Origin: Ornithoclostridium sp944380285
GTDB taxonomy: Bacteria > Bacillota > Clostridia > Christensenellales > UBA3700
NCBI GenBank assembly: GCA_963931165.1
Contig: OZ006985.1
Span: 620,001-684,000, forward strand
Direction of reading: 5' to 3'
Length of the DNA: 64,000 nucleotides
Shown: one piece after another, positions 25,869 through 33,052 of the stretch
Layout of the letters: each line of letters starts with the position of its first letter
Position numbering within the stretch: the first letter of the stretch is position 1
Notes under the pieces: model-generated
Database searches by the model: none
What the model saw: the letters and a program-made list of their open reading frames with translations, nothing else
Told to the model about the DNA's origin: nothing
Program-made: the position numbers and the translations under genes

Positions 25869-26335
25869 GCGAGCGCCGATAGGGGATGACGAGACACGGA
25901 AGTGTCGAGGCACGCGAGCGTGCACCGGGTGCGGATTGCAAAGCAAGACGCGAACCCGGGTTTGAATCCCGGCATGAAAAAATGCGCATCGAGCAGATGC
26001 GCATTTTGGTGACTCTGCCGGGATTCGCCTTACAGCGAGCGCCGATAGGGGATGACGAGACACGGAAGTGTCGAGGCACGCGAGCGTGCACCGGGTAGCA
26101 CCTTGCGAAAAGCAAGGTGACCCGGGGAGAATCCCGGCAAACAAAAAACGGCGCATACCAATGCGCCGTAATGGTGACTCTGCCGGGATTCGCCTTACAG
26201 CGAGCGCCGATAGGGGATGACGAGACACGGAAGTGTCGAGGCACGCGAGCGTGCACCGGGTAGCACCTTGCGAAAAGCAAGGTGACCCGGGGAGAATCCC
26301 GGCAAACAAAAACGGCGCATATCAATGCGCCGTAA
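25845..26335 (-). repeat. tandem array of tRNA-Glu-3'-end units (three copies)
   Basis: Three head-to-tail units lie downstream of tRNA-Glu: 26172-26335 (164 bp), 26007-26171 (165 bp, nearly identical) and a variant at about 25845-26006. Read on the minus strand, the two nearly identical units end with the last 21 nt of the tRNA (T-loop to CCA); the variant keeps the T-arm and part of the acceptor strand. Each CCA, including that of the tRNA itself, is followed by a hairpin with a T-run. The body is bounded by the 10-bp inverted repeat GCCGGGATTC / GAATCCCGGC (for example 26182-26191 with 26294-26303). It contains hairpins CACCTTGC/GCAAGGTG, GCACG/CGTGC and GACAC/GTGTC. No unique spacers and no coding capacity that I would trust. 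Confidence 0.88.
26141..26170 (-). terminator. terminator-like hairpin inside the array (unit 2)
   Basis: ACGGCGCAT / ATGCGCCGT with a 4-nt loop; the minus strand ends in a six-T run. A near-identical copy lies at about 26306-26334 directly after the tRNA-Glu CCA. A different hairpin (AATGCGCATC / GATGCGCATT with a T-run) plays the same part at about 25975-26005. Confidence 0.75.
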
Positions 26336-26410
26336 TGGTGACTCTGCCGGGATTCGAACCCGGGTAGCAGCCGTGAGAGGGCTGAGTCTTAACCGCTTGA
26401 CCACAGAGCC
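26336..26410 (-). tRNA. tRNA-Glu (CTC)
   Basis: 75 nt with encoded CCA. Acceptor GGCTCTG / CAGAGTC (one G-U pair), D-arm with GTCAAGCGGTTAAGAC, anticodon loop CTCTCAC giving anticodon CTC, and T-arm CCGGG-TTCGAAT-CCCGG. All arms pair. It is followed by a terminator and then the tandem units that copy its 3' end. Confidence 0.96.
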
Positions 26411-26424
26411 GTCAAAGTATCATA

Positions 26425-26453
26425 ATAATATCATACCTTTTTGCGTTTGTCTA
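26425..26453 (-). promoter_or_regulatory. tRNA-Glu promoter
   Basis: Minus strand: TAGACA (26448-26453), 17 nt, TATTAT (26425-26430), about 15 nt before the mature 5' end. Confidence 0.6.
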
Positions 26454-26494
26454 TCGTTTTGCACCACTTTTTTGCGGCAAAGCAAACTTTTTGC

Positions 26495-27190
26495 TCACGC
26501 TTTGAGCGTGACCGAGAAGCTGATCAGGATCATCGCGATGTAGTAGAACACCATGACGACGTAGTTGAGCATGCGTTTGAGGTTGATGTCCGAGCCGTAG
26601 TAGGTGTAGAGGAGCGCGGAGTCGGAGATCATAAAGAACGCGAGCGCGAACAACATCGCTATGTAGAAGTCGCTGCGGAGAGTGATGAAGCCGTTGAGCG
26701 CGCTGAGGAAGGACATCGAGATCAAAGCCCCGTAGATGATCATGACGACGCCGTACCTGTCGAGAGTGACGACGTGCATGCGGTGGAACAGCAGCATTCC
26801 CAGAGGGACGATCAGCAGGAAGGGAAGTAGCCAGAAGTTGAATTTGCCGACGTCGGCGATCATTGCCGACGAGAACAGCACCTGCGCCGCGCCGAAGAAG
26901 AGGACACCGCCCAGCATAAAGCGGATCGCGAATTTTTCTTCGAACAGTTCTTTGAGCATCAGCATGACGTCGCCGGCGGTGCAGAACACCAAGCCCGACA
27001 GCACGATCGCCGAGTAGCGCAGGTCGTCGGGGTTGGAGAATGCGGAGAGGATGCCTATCAGCATAAAGCCGACCGACGCCGCGAGCTTGAAAATGCACGC
27101 CCAAACGCGTTTTTCGTTGACGTAGAACGCGCCCGTGGCGATCGCGCACACGAGGATGTAGGCGCAGAGCGGATAGATCCACCAAGTCAT
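26495..27190 (-). CDS. lysoplasmalogenase / YhhN family membrane protein
   Basis: 231 aa with about eight membrane segments. The family's acidic motifs in helices are seen: CTAGDVMLML and FMISDSALLY. YhhN/TMEM86 proteins hydrolyse the vinyl ether of lysoplasmalogens; plasmalogens occur in many anaerobic Clostridia, which fits. AGGAGGG precedes the start. It lies 18 nt after the M29 peptidase gene, probably as one operon. Confidence 0.88.
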   Translation of the reverse strand: MTWWIYPLCAYILVCAIATGAFYVNEKRVWACIFKLAASVGFMLIGILSAFSNPDDLRYSAIVLSGLVFCTAGDVMLMLKELFEEKFAIRFMLGGVLFFGAAQVLFSSAMIADVGKFNFWLLPFLLIVPLGMLLFHRMHVVTLDRYGVVMIIYGALISMSFLSALNGFITLRSDFYIAMLFALAFFMISDSALLYTYYGSDINLKRMLNYVVMVFYYIAMILISFSVTLKA

Positions 27191-27208
27191 AGGTTCCCTC
27201 CTGTAGGG

Positions 27209-28435
27209 TCAGAATGCAAAGTTGCCGTGTCTGAACACGGGGACGACGGAGCCGTCTTGTTTGATCCCGTCGATGTTCAGATCGCGCGTGCCGATCATGA
27301 AGTCGACGTGTTCGTTCGAGGAGTTTGCGCCGCGGGCGGTGAGCTCCTCCTCGGTCATGCGGTCGGCGCCCTCGATCAGCGGATACGCCTGCCCGATCGC
27401 GAGGTGACAGGCGGCGTTCTCGTCAAAGAGAGTGTCGAAGAAAAGAGTGTTCAACGCGCGTATCGGCGAGTCGTATTGGACGAGAGCGACCTCGCCCAAG
27501 TAGTGCGAGCCTTCGTCCGTCTCGATGACGTTGCGCAAGATCTCTTCGCCGCGCTCGGCGCCGAAGTCGACGATGCGCCCCTTTTCGAATTTGAGCCAAA
27601 ACTTGTCGACGATGTTGCCGTCGTGAACGAGCGGCATGGACGCATAGACTATGCCGTCGACGCGGTTGCGGTCGGGGAGCGAGAACACCTCTTCGGTCGG
27701 CATGTTCGCGCAAAAGTACTTGCCGCAGAGCGCGGGCTCGCGCGCGCCGGAGAAGTAGTAGCCCTCGGGCATGCCGACGGTGAGATCGGTGCCGAGAGAA
27801 TTGGTGTAGCGCAATGCGGTGAATTTTTGTCCGGTCAGCCAAGCCGAGCGCGAGATCAAGTCGGAACAATGTGCTTCCCACGCGGCGATCGCGTCGCGCT
27901 CGTCGAGGCGCATCGTCTTGACGATCAAGCCCCAAAGTTTCCTCTCGGCGACGGCGGGGGCGTCGTCCGGGAAGACGGTCTTTGCCCACTCGCGGCAGGG
28001 CACCGCGCACAACGTCCAACGTATCTTGTTGGTCATCGCGCAGTCGTAGTAGCGCTTGAACGCCTTGTCCGCCGCCTTTGAATATGCCGCCAACTTGGAC
28101 GGCTCGACCCCGTCGTAGAGGTGCGGATCGTCGGACAAAATTTGAATGACGACGCAGTCGGGATCGGTGAAAGAGTTCTTCATATCCGCGACAAAAGAGG
28201 GGATGTCGGTCAACGTCTCGACGTCCTCGTTGAGCATTTTGAGGCGCGAAACGGTGCGGTCGTTGTAGTTGACGTGCACCTTGCGAACGCCCAAACGGTA
28301 GCATTCTTCGCATATGAGACGCGCGAGGTCGACCCCTTCCAAAGAGGAGTTGATCAACACGTTGTCGCCGCCGCCGACGTTCGCGCCGACGCGCGCGACG
28401 AGCCGCGCGTATTTTTTGAGCAAAGACCTGTTCAT
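27209..28435 (-). CDS. M29 family aminopeptidase
   Basis: 408 aa, the normal length of AmpS/PepS/aminopeptidase T. It removes N-terminal residues from peptides using two metal ions. Conserved blocks: RYTNSLGTDLTVGMPEG, MPTEEVFSLPDRNRVDG (metal-binding Glu), FEKGRIVDFGAERGEEIL, GSHYLGEVALV (metal-binding Glu) and NEHVDFMIGT (metal ligands His, Asp). GGAGGC precedes the ATG closely. Confidence 0.94.
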   Translation of the reverse strand: MNRSLLKKYARLVARVGANVGGGDNVLINSSLEGVDLARLICEECYRLGVRKVHVNYNDRTVSRLKMLNEDVETLTDIPSFVADMKNSFTDPDCVVIQILSDDPHLYDGVEPSKLAAYSKAADKAFKRYYDCAMTNKIRWTLCAVPCREWAKTVFPDDAPAVAERKLWGLIVKTMRLDERDAIAAWEAHCSDLISRSAWLTGQKFTALRYTNSLGTDLTVGMPEGYYFSGAREPALCGKYFCANMPTEEVFSLPDRNRVDGIVYASMPLVHDGNIVDKFWLKFEKGRIVDFGAERGEEILRNVIETDEGSHYLGEVALVQYDSPIRALNTLFFDTLFDENAACHLAIGQAYPLIEGADRMTEEELTARGANSSNEHVDFMIGTRDLNIDGIKQDGSVVPVFRHGNFAF

Positions 28436-28452
28436 TTTTGCCTCCGTAAAAT

Positions 28453-28481
28453 ATTATACAGTAAATCGCGCCGATTATCAA
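28453..28481 (-). promoter_or_regulatory. promoter of the M29 peptidase gene
   Basis: Minus strand: TTGATA (28476-28481), 17 nt, TATAAT (28453-28458). The leader is about 10 nt. Confidence 0.75.
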
Positions 28482-28523
28482 GCCCAAAATCACGCAATTG
28501 CGCACCATGCGGAAAAATCGTTG

Positions 28524-28552
28524 TTGCCAAGCGCGGAGAGAAGTGTTATTAT
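28524..28552 (+). promoter_or_regulatory. promoter of the deleted EEP gene
   Basis: TTGCCA (28524-28529), 17 nt, TATTAT (28547-28552), followed by AAAGGAG before the ATG. Confidence 0.6.
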
Positions 28553-28569
28553 AGAAAAAGGAGAAAATT

Positions 28570-28998
28570 ATGAAAAAGGCATTCAAGATCGCAGGGATAA
28601 CCCTGCTTTCGCTCGTTGCGGCGCTCGTGCTCATCGTGCTCGGCTATGTCGTCTATGTCGCGGCGGAGTACGACCGCATCGAGGACAACGTGCAGTTGAC
28701 CGTCGACGAGGGCGCGACCGAGGCGGAGGCGCAGACGGGCGTAGAGTACGGCATCGTCACCTACAACATCGGTTTCGGCGCATATTCGCCCGATTTTTCC
28801 TTCTTTTTGGACAGCGGAGAGAACGTCGGCACCTGCCGCGCCGCAGAGATCCCCTACACGGAGGGAGTCAACTATCAGACGGTGCCGGACGGCTTTGTCG
28901 TATCGGACAACGTCGAGGTGACAAAAGTGCGCAATATCGACACGGGCTACAAATTTTCCGATCACAACCCCGTCGAGATGACATTTGTTTTGAAATGA
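28570..28998 (+). pseudogene. endonuclease/exonuclease/phosphatase family protein, large internal deletion
   Basis: 142 aa. The N-terminal membrane helix and the EEP start motif (YGIVTYNIGFGAYSPDFSFF) are followed at once by what is normally the far C-terminal end of the family (GTCRAAEIPYTEGVNY...GFVVSDNVEV...FSDHNPVEMTF). Intact relatives are around 350 residues, so some 200 central residues, including the catalytic Glu, Asp and Asn residues and the QEVD motif, are missing. The join is in frame, and the promoter and AAAGGAG site are intact, so a short protein may still be made but cannot be a working nuclease or phosphatase. An assembly collapse is the other explanation. Confidence 0.72.
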
Positions 28999-29048
28999 CG
29001 GCTCACGCCCGACGGGCGGGAGGCGAGATAAAGAGATCGGAGAAGAAT

Positions 29049-29882
29049 ATGCTGGAAAAACTGCTTGAAGAAGGCCGTCCGTTGGTGGCGGCGCACAGAG
29101 GTAAGAGCGGCGCGGCGATCGCCGAAAACACCGTCAGGGCGGCGCTGCACGCGTTCAAAGAGGGCGCGGACATCGTCGAGTTCGACGCGCTCAGGACGCT
29201 CGACAACAAGGTCGCGGTGTTCCATGAGGACATGGATTTCCGTCTGCTGTTCCCGGCGATACCGGTGCGGTTTTCGCTGATGGCGGAGCTGAAAAAGCGC
29301 AGGCTGCGCTCCGCGTACGGCTATTTGCTCAATTACGGCGTCAACGACCTCGAAGAGTATCTTGCCGCGCTCAAGGGCAAGGGACTGCTCAATTTCGATC
29401 GCATTTGGTTCGCAGACGCGCGCAAGTGCCTCGAGATCGTCAAGCGGCTGGACATGTTCGACCAGATCTTGTTCAAGGGGTATGTTCGCGAGCGGGGCAA
29501 CCGATTGCTCGACCTGTTCGCCGCCTATCCGCAGGCGTGGTTCATGCCGATATGCAAGACGTCGGCGAACTATCCGATCGCCGTGGCTGGATGCGAAAAA
29601 CACGGCGTAAAAATGCGCGGCGTCGAGGTGCTGTTCCGCAGCGAGGACGACCTGTTCGCGCAGCCCGAGTTTGTCAAAAAGGAGCGCGAAGCGGGCAGAT
29701 TCGTCTGGGTCAACTCTATTCATCTCGACGGCAAACCCGACATGTGCGCCGAGCATGGGGACAACTATGCGATCTTCGACGATCCCGACAAACATTGGGG
29801 ATTTTTGCTCGATCGCGGCTATCGAGTCATCCAAACGGATTGGCCTGTCGAGCTTAGCCGCTGGCTGGATACAAAGTTTTGA
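29049..29882 (+). CDS. glycerophosphodiester phosphodiesterase-like protein
   Basis: 277 aa, no signal peptide. GDPD barrel: LVAAHRGKSGAAIAENT (catalytic His, Arg), ADIVEFDALRTLDNKVAVFHEDMD (metal Glu/Asp and second His), and C-terminal RGYRVIQTDWP. The usual E-x-D spacing is altered to EFDALRTLD. The central region is divergent from classical UgpQ. Probably hydrolyses a phosphodiester; the substrate is uncertain. Weak GGAG before the start. Confidence 0.85.
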   Translation: MLEKLLEEGRPLVAAHRGKSGAAIAENTVRAALHAFKEGADIVEFDALRTLDNKVAVFHEDMDFRLLFPAIPVRFSLMAELKKRRLRSAYGYLLNYGVNDLEEYLAALKGKGLLNFDRIWFADARKCLEIVKRLDMFDQILFKGYVRERGNRLLDLFAAYPQAWFMPICKTSANYPIAVAGCEKHGVKMRGVEVLFRSEDDLFAQPEFVKKEREAGRFVWVNSIHLDGKPDMCAEHGDNYAIFDDPDKHWGFLLDRGYRVIQTDWPVELSRWLDTKF

Positions 29883-29924
29883 GGGCGGGCGCGCGGTAAT
29901 TTGAAATTTTTCTTCGCAAATGCT

Positions 29925-29952
29925 TTGAATGCACGCGCGCGTATGTTATAAT
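29925..29952 (+). promoter_or_regulatory. promoter of the SBP-permease-ATPase operon
   Basis: TTGAAT (29925-29930), 16 nt, TATAAT (29947-29952). The short leader has GGAGGAG and no long regulatory structure. Confidence 0.7.
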
Positions 29953-29985
29953 ATCTTCATTAATGTATCCTTTTGGAGGAGATTT

Positions 29986-30978
29986 ATGAAAAAATTTGCG
30001 ATCATCGCATTGATCCTTGTCGTCGCCGCGACCTGCGCGGTCGGCTTTGTCGGTTGCTACAACCCCTATACCGACGAAGAAAACGATTTTGTCATCTCCA
30101 TCGCTCAGCCGATGGAACACGTTGCGCTCACGCAGGCGCGCGAGGCGTTCCAGGAGTCGTTGCAGGAAAAGATGGACGCTGCGGGCAAGAAGGTCTATTT
30201 TGACTATAAGAACGCCAACGGCGTCGTCACCGACCTCGGTTCCATCATCGACTACTTTGTCAGCAACAAGACGGATATGATCTATGCGATCGCGACCGAC
30301 GCGGCGCAGCAGGCGGCACAAAAGACCGATCTTGACGGCGGCACGATCCCCGTCATCTTCAACGCGGTCACCGATCCCACCGACATCTTGGCAGACAACG
30401 TCACCGGCGTCTCCGACGAGAACCCGATGGAAGAACAGGTCAAATTGATGCAGATGCTGATGGGCGGCGGCACCGACTTCACCGTCGGCGTGCTCTATAC
30501 CACCAGCGAGAAGAACTCGGAAGTTCAAAAGAACACGATCAAGGAGATCTGCCAAGATATGGGCATCGCTTTTGCCGAAAGAGGCATCCCCGACGCCAAC
30601 GAATTGCAGACTGCGCTTGCTCAGCTTGCTAAGGAAGCGGATATCGTCTATCTGCCCACCGACAACCTGCTCGCAAGCATAGCGGATTCTGTCCACAACA
30701 CCAATGTCAACAACAAGATCAACGTTCCCATCGTCTGCGGTGAGGGCGGCATGAACGACAAATGCGGCGTTGCTACGCTCAGCGTCGACTACAGCTATCT
30801 CGGCAGGCTTGCGGCGGACATCGCGTTCGACATCCTCGTCAACGGCAAATCCCCCTCCGAGATCCCCTTCAAGACTCAGACCGAGGACTTGACCTATTCG
30901 ATCAACGAGACCGTCGCTGCGGCGATCGGCTTTGAGATCCCCCAAGCGGTCAAAGACCTCGTTTCGGCTGCGGAATAA
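29986..30978 (+). CDS. ABC transporter substrate-binding lipoprotein (TrpX-like family)
   Basis: 330 aa. Signal peptide and lipobox GFVGC (Cys about 24). Type I periplasmic-binding fold of the ABC_sub_bind family: ISIAQPMEHVALTQAREAFQ, PVIFNAVTDP, VGVLYTTSEKNS, ADIVYLPTDN, and GVATLSVDYSYLGRLAADIAF. Some members of this family import tryptophan or tyrosine; that is notable with a TRAP gene in the same window, but no ligand can be assigned. Confidence 0.9.
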   Translation: MKKFAIIALILVVAATCAVGFVGCYNPYTDEENDFVISIAQPMEHVALTQAREAFQESLQEKMDAAGKKVYFDYKNANGVVTDLGSIIDYFVSNKTDMIYAIATDAAQQAAQKTDLDGGTIPVIFNAVTDPTDILADNVTGVSDENPMEEQVKLMQMLMGGGTDFTVGVLYTTSEKNSEVQKNTIKEICQDMGIAFAERGIPDANELQTALAQLAKEADIVYLPTDNLLASIADSVHNTNVNNKINVPIVCGEGGMNDKCGVATLSVDYSYLGRLAADIAFDILVNGKSPSEIPFKTQTEDLTYSINETVAAAIGFEIPQAVKDLVSAAE

Positions 30979-30996
30979 TCACTTCGGAGTAGTATA

Positions 30997-32208
30997 ATGG
31001 CGGCAACATTTCTCAGCGGTCTCAATCAAGGGCTTTTCTGGGCGGTGCTCGCGATAGGCGTGTACGTCTCGTTCAGATTGCTCGACTTTGCGGACCTCAC
31101 CTGCGAGGGCAGCTTTACGATGGGTGGCATGATCGCCGCGGTGTTGATCACCGAGAGCGGCTTCGACCCCATCCTCGCGTGCATCATCGCGCTGCTTGCA
31201 GGCGCGGCGGCAGGACTTGTCACGGGCGTGCTCAACACCCTGTTCAAGATCCCGCCCATTCTCGCAGGCATTCTCACCCTGACCGCATTGACGTCGGTCA
31301 ACCTGCTGATCTCCGGCTCTAAGGCATCGATCGGCTTCCTCGGACAAAAATTGTTCTATCAATGGCTCGGACTGAGCGCAAACAACGCTCAGCTCGTCGC
31401 CGGATTGATGCTACTCGCGATCCTCGTCGCGATCATCTATTGGTTCTTCGGCACCGAGATGGGCAGCGCGATCCGCGCGACCGGCATGAACGAACGCATG
31501 AGCCGCGCGCAGGGCATCAACACCTCGGCGATGAAGATCGTCGGACTCATGCTGTCCAACGCGCTGATCGCCCTCTCGGGCGCGCTCGTCGCGCAGCGCG
31601 ACGGCAATGCGACGCTCACGATGGGGCAGGGCGCGATCGTCATCGGTCTCGCGTCCGTCATCATCGGCGAGACGCTCATCCCGTCGCGGCGCAATTTCGC
31701 GCTCGCGCTGTTCGGGGTCATCGTCGGCAGCGTCATCTACCGCATCATCTACGTCGTCGTCATCTATGCCGGGCTTGCGACCGAATATGTCAAACTGCTC
31801 ACCGCGATCATCGTCGTCATCGCGCTGTGCCTGCCCATGATCAAGTCGGGCTGCGCAAAGCTGTACAAGATGACGGATACGCGCCTCAGGGCACGTTCGC
31901 CCAAGTATGCGGCGTACGCGGCAAACCGCGACAAAAAGGCGGAAGAGCGCAAGGCGGCTTTGCGCGCAAAGCGCGAAGCGGAGCTGCAAAGCCTCGCCGA
32001 CACGTTCGAGCGCGCCAAGATCGCGGACGACCCCAAAACCATGCCCAAAGACGACGGCTTTATCTACATGACAAAGATGCAATACAGACTGTTCCAAGCG
32101 AGGTATCTGCGCAAGAAGGAGAAGTTCGTCGAAAAGTACGGCACCAAGGCTTTGACCGCGCTCGAGGGCGCGGCAGAAGACGCTGCCGAGGAGGTGAAAA
32201 ATGCTTGA
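30997..32208 (+). CDS. ABC transporter permease with cytoplasmic C-terminal extension
   Basis: 403 aa. The first 290 residues are a membrane domain of the branched-chain/TrpY-like family (GLFWAVLAIGVYVSFRLLDFADLTCEGSF, GSAIRATGMNERMSRAQGINT). About 110 charged residues follow (from MTDTRLRARSPKY), helical and Lys/Arg/Glu/Ala-rich, absent from typical members. It overlaps the ATPase gene by 8 nt. Confidence 0.92.
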   Translation: MAATFLSGLNQGLFWAVLAIGVYVSFRLLDFADLTCEGSFTMGGMIAAVLITESGFDPILACIIALLAGAAAGLVTGVLNTLFKIPPILAGILTLTALTSVNLLISGSKASIGFLGQKLFYQWLGLSANNAQLVAGLMLLAILVAIIYWFFGTEMGSAIRATGMNERMSRAQGINTSAMKIVGLMLSNALIALSGALVAQRDGNATLTMGQGAIVIGLASVIIGETLIPSRRNFALALFGVIVGSVIYRIIYVVVIYAGLATEYVKLLTAIIVVIALCLPMIKSGCAKLYKMTDTRLRARSPKYAAYAANRDKKAEERKAALRAKREAELQSLADTFERAKIADDPKTMPKDDGFIYMTKMQYRLFQARYLRKKEKFVEKYGTKALTALEGAAEDAAEEVKNA

Positions 32209-32977
32209 GCTCAAAGGCGTATCCATGACTTTCAACATGGGCACCGTCAACGAAAAGAAGGCGCTCATCGACATCGATTTCACCATCGAGGACGGCGACT
32301 TCATCACCGTCATCGGCGGCAACGGCGCAGGTAAGTCCACACTGCTCAACGTCATCGCCGGCGTATATCTGCCCGAGAAGGGCAGCATCGTGCTGGGCGG
32401 GAGGGACATCACGCGCCTGCCCGAACACAAGCGCGCCAAGTACCTCGGCAGGGTGTTCCAAGACCCCATGATGGGCACCGCCGCAAGCATGGAGATACAG
32501 GAGAATTTGGCGCTCGCCAACCGCCGCGGCAAGATGCGCGGACTGCGTTGGGGAGTGGGCAAAAAGGAAAAGGCTTTCTTCAAACAAAAGCTGGAGTTCC
32601 TGGGGCTTGGGCTTGAAGACCGCATGACCGCCAAGGTCGGCTTGCTCTCGGGCGGTCAAAGACAGGCGCTTACGCTGTTGATGGCGACGCTCAAACGTCC
32701 CGAGCTGCTCTTGCTCGACGAGCATACCGCCGCGCTCGACCCCAAGACCGCCGCGCGCGTGCTCGACGTCACCGAGGAGCTGACCTCGGGCGAAAAGCTG
32801 ACCACGCTGATGATCACCCACAACATGAAAGACGCGATCCGCTACGGCAACCGTCTGATCATGATGCACGAAGGGCGCATCATCTACGACGTCCGCGGCG
32901 AAGAGAAGAGCAAGCTCACCGTCGCCGACCTCTTGGACAAGTTCAAGATCCAAAGCGACAAGATGTTGATGATCTGA
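32201..32977 (+). CDS. ABC transporter ATPase
   Basis: 258 aa. Walker A GGNGAGKST, Q-loop VFQDPMMGT, signature LLSGGQRQAL, Walker B LLLLDEHTAALD and H-loop MITHNM. The LDEHTAALDPKTA form is typical of this importer family. Completes the SBP-permease-ATPase set and ends at a strong terminator. Confidence 0.95.
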   Translation: MLELKGVSMTFNMGTVNEKKALIDIDFTIEDGDFITVIGGNGAGKSTLLNVIAGVYLPEKGSIVLGGRDITRLPEHKRAKYLGRVFQDPMMGTAASMEIQENLALANRRGKMRGLRWGVGKKEKAFFKQKLEFLGLGLEDRMTAKVGLLSGGQRQALTLLMATLKRPELLLLDEHTAALDPKTAARVLDVTEELTSGEKLTTLMITHNMKDAIRYGNRLIMMHEGRIIYDVRGEEKSKLTVADLLDKFKIQSDKMLMI

Positions 32978-32982
32978 ATCAC

Positions 32983-33008
32983 GCCCCGCTCACGCGGGGC
33001 AATTTTTT
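32983..33008 (+). terminator. terminator after the ABC importer operon
   Basis: Stem GCCCCGC / GCGGGGC, 4-nt loop, then AATTTTTT. Confidence 0.88.
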
Positions 33009-33010
33009 GC

Positions 33011-33033
33011 AAAAATCGTACCCGTGTCGACAA
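33011..33033 (+). repeat. dispersed motif copy upstream of the fucosidase gene
   Basis: ATCGTACCCGTGTCGACAA, one copy of a motif found at least eight times in the window. An inverted copy lies at 34517-34540, so the two bracket the GH29 gene. Confidence 0.6.
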
Positions 33034-33052
33034 GACGCACAAAAGGAGAGAT

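Noticed and set aside
25845..26335. CRISPR array
   Set aside because: Units are about 165 bp and nearly identical throughout, with no unique spacers and no cas genes.
25770..26404. Minus-strand ORFs reading RDSNPG- and RRIPAES-like peptides
   Set aside because: These peptides come from translating tRNA T-arm sequence and its repeats; they are not real proteins.
28935..28958. Another copy of the dispersed CCCGTGTCGA motif
   Set aside because: It lies in codons for IDTGYKFSDH, conserved in the protein family, so coding constraint explains it.
29940..29990. TRAP-binding leader upstream of the TrpX-like binding protein
   Set aside because: The leader is only about 30 nt and contains GAG only within the ribosome site; several more triplets would be needed.
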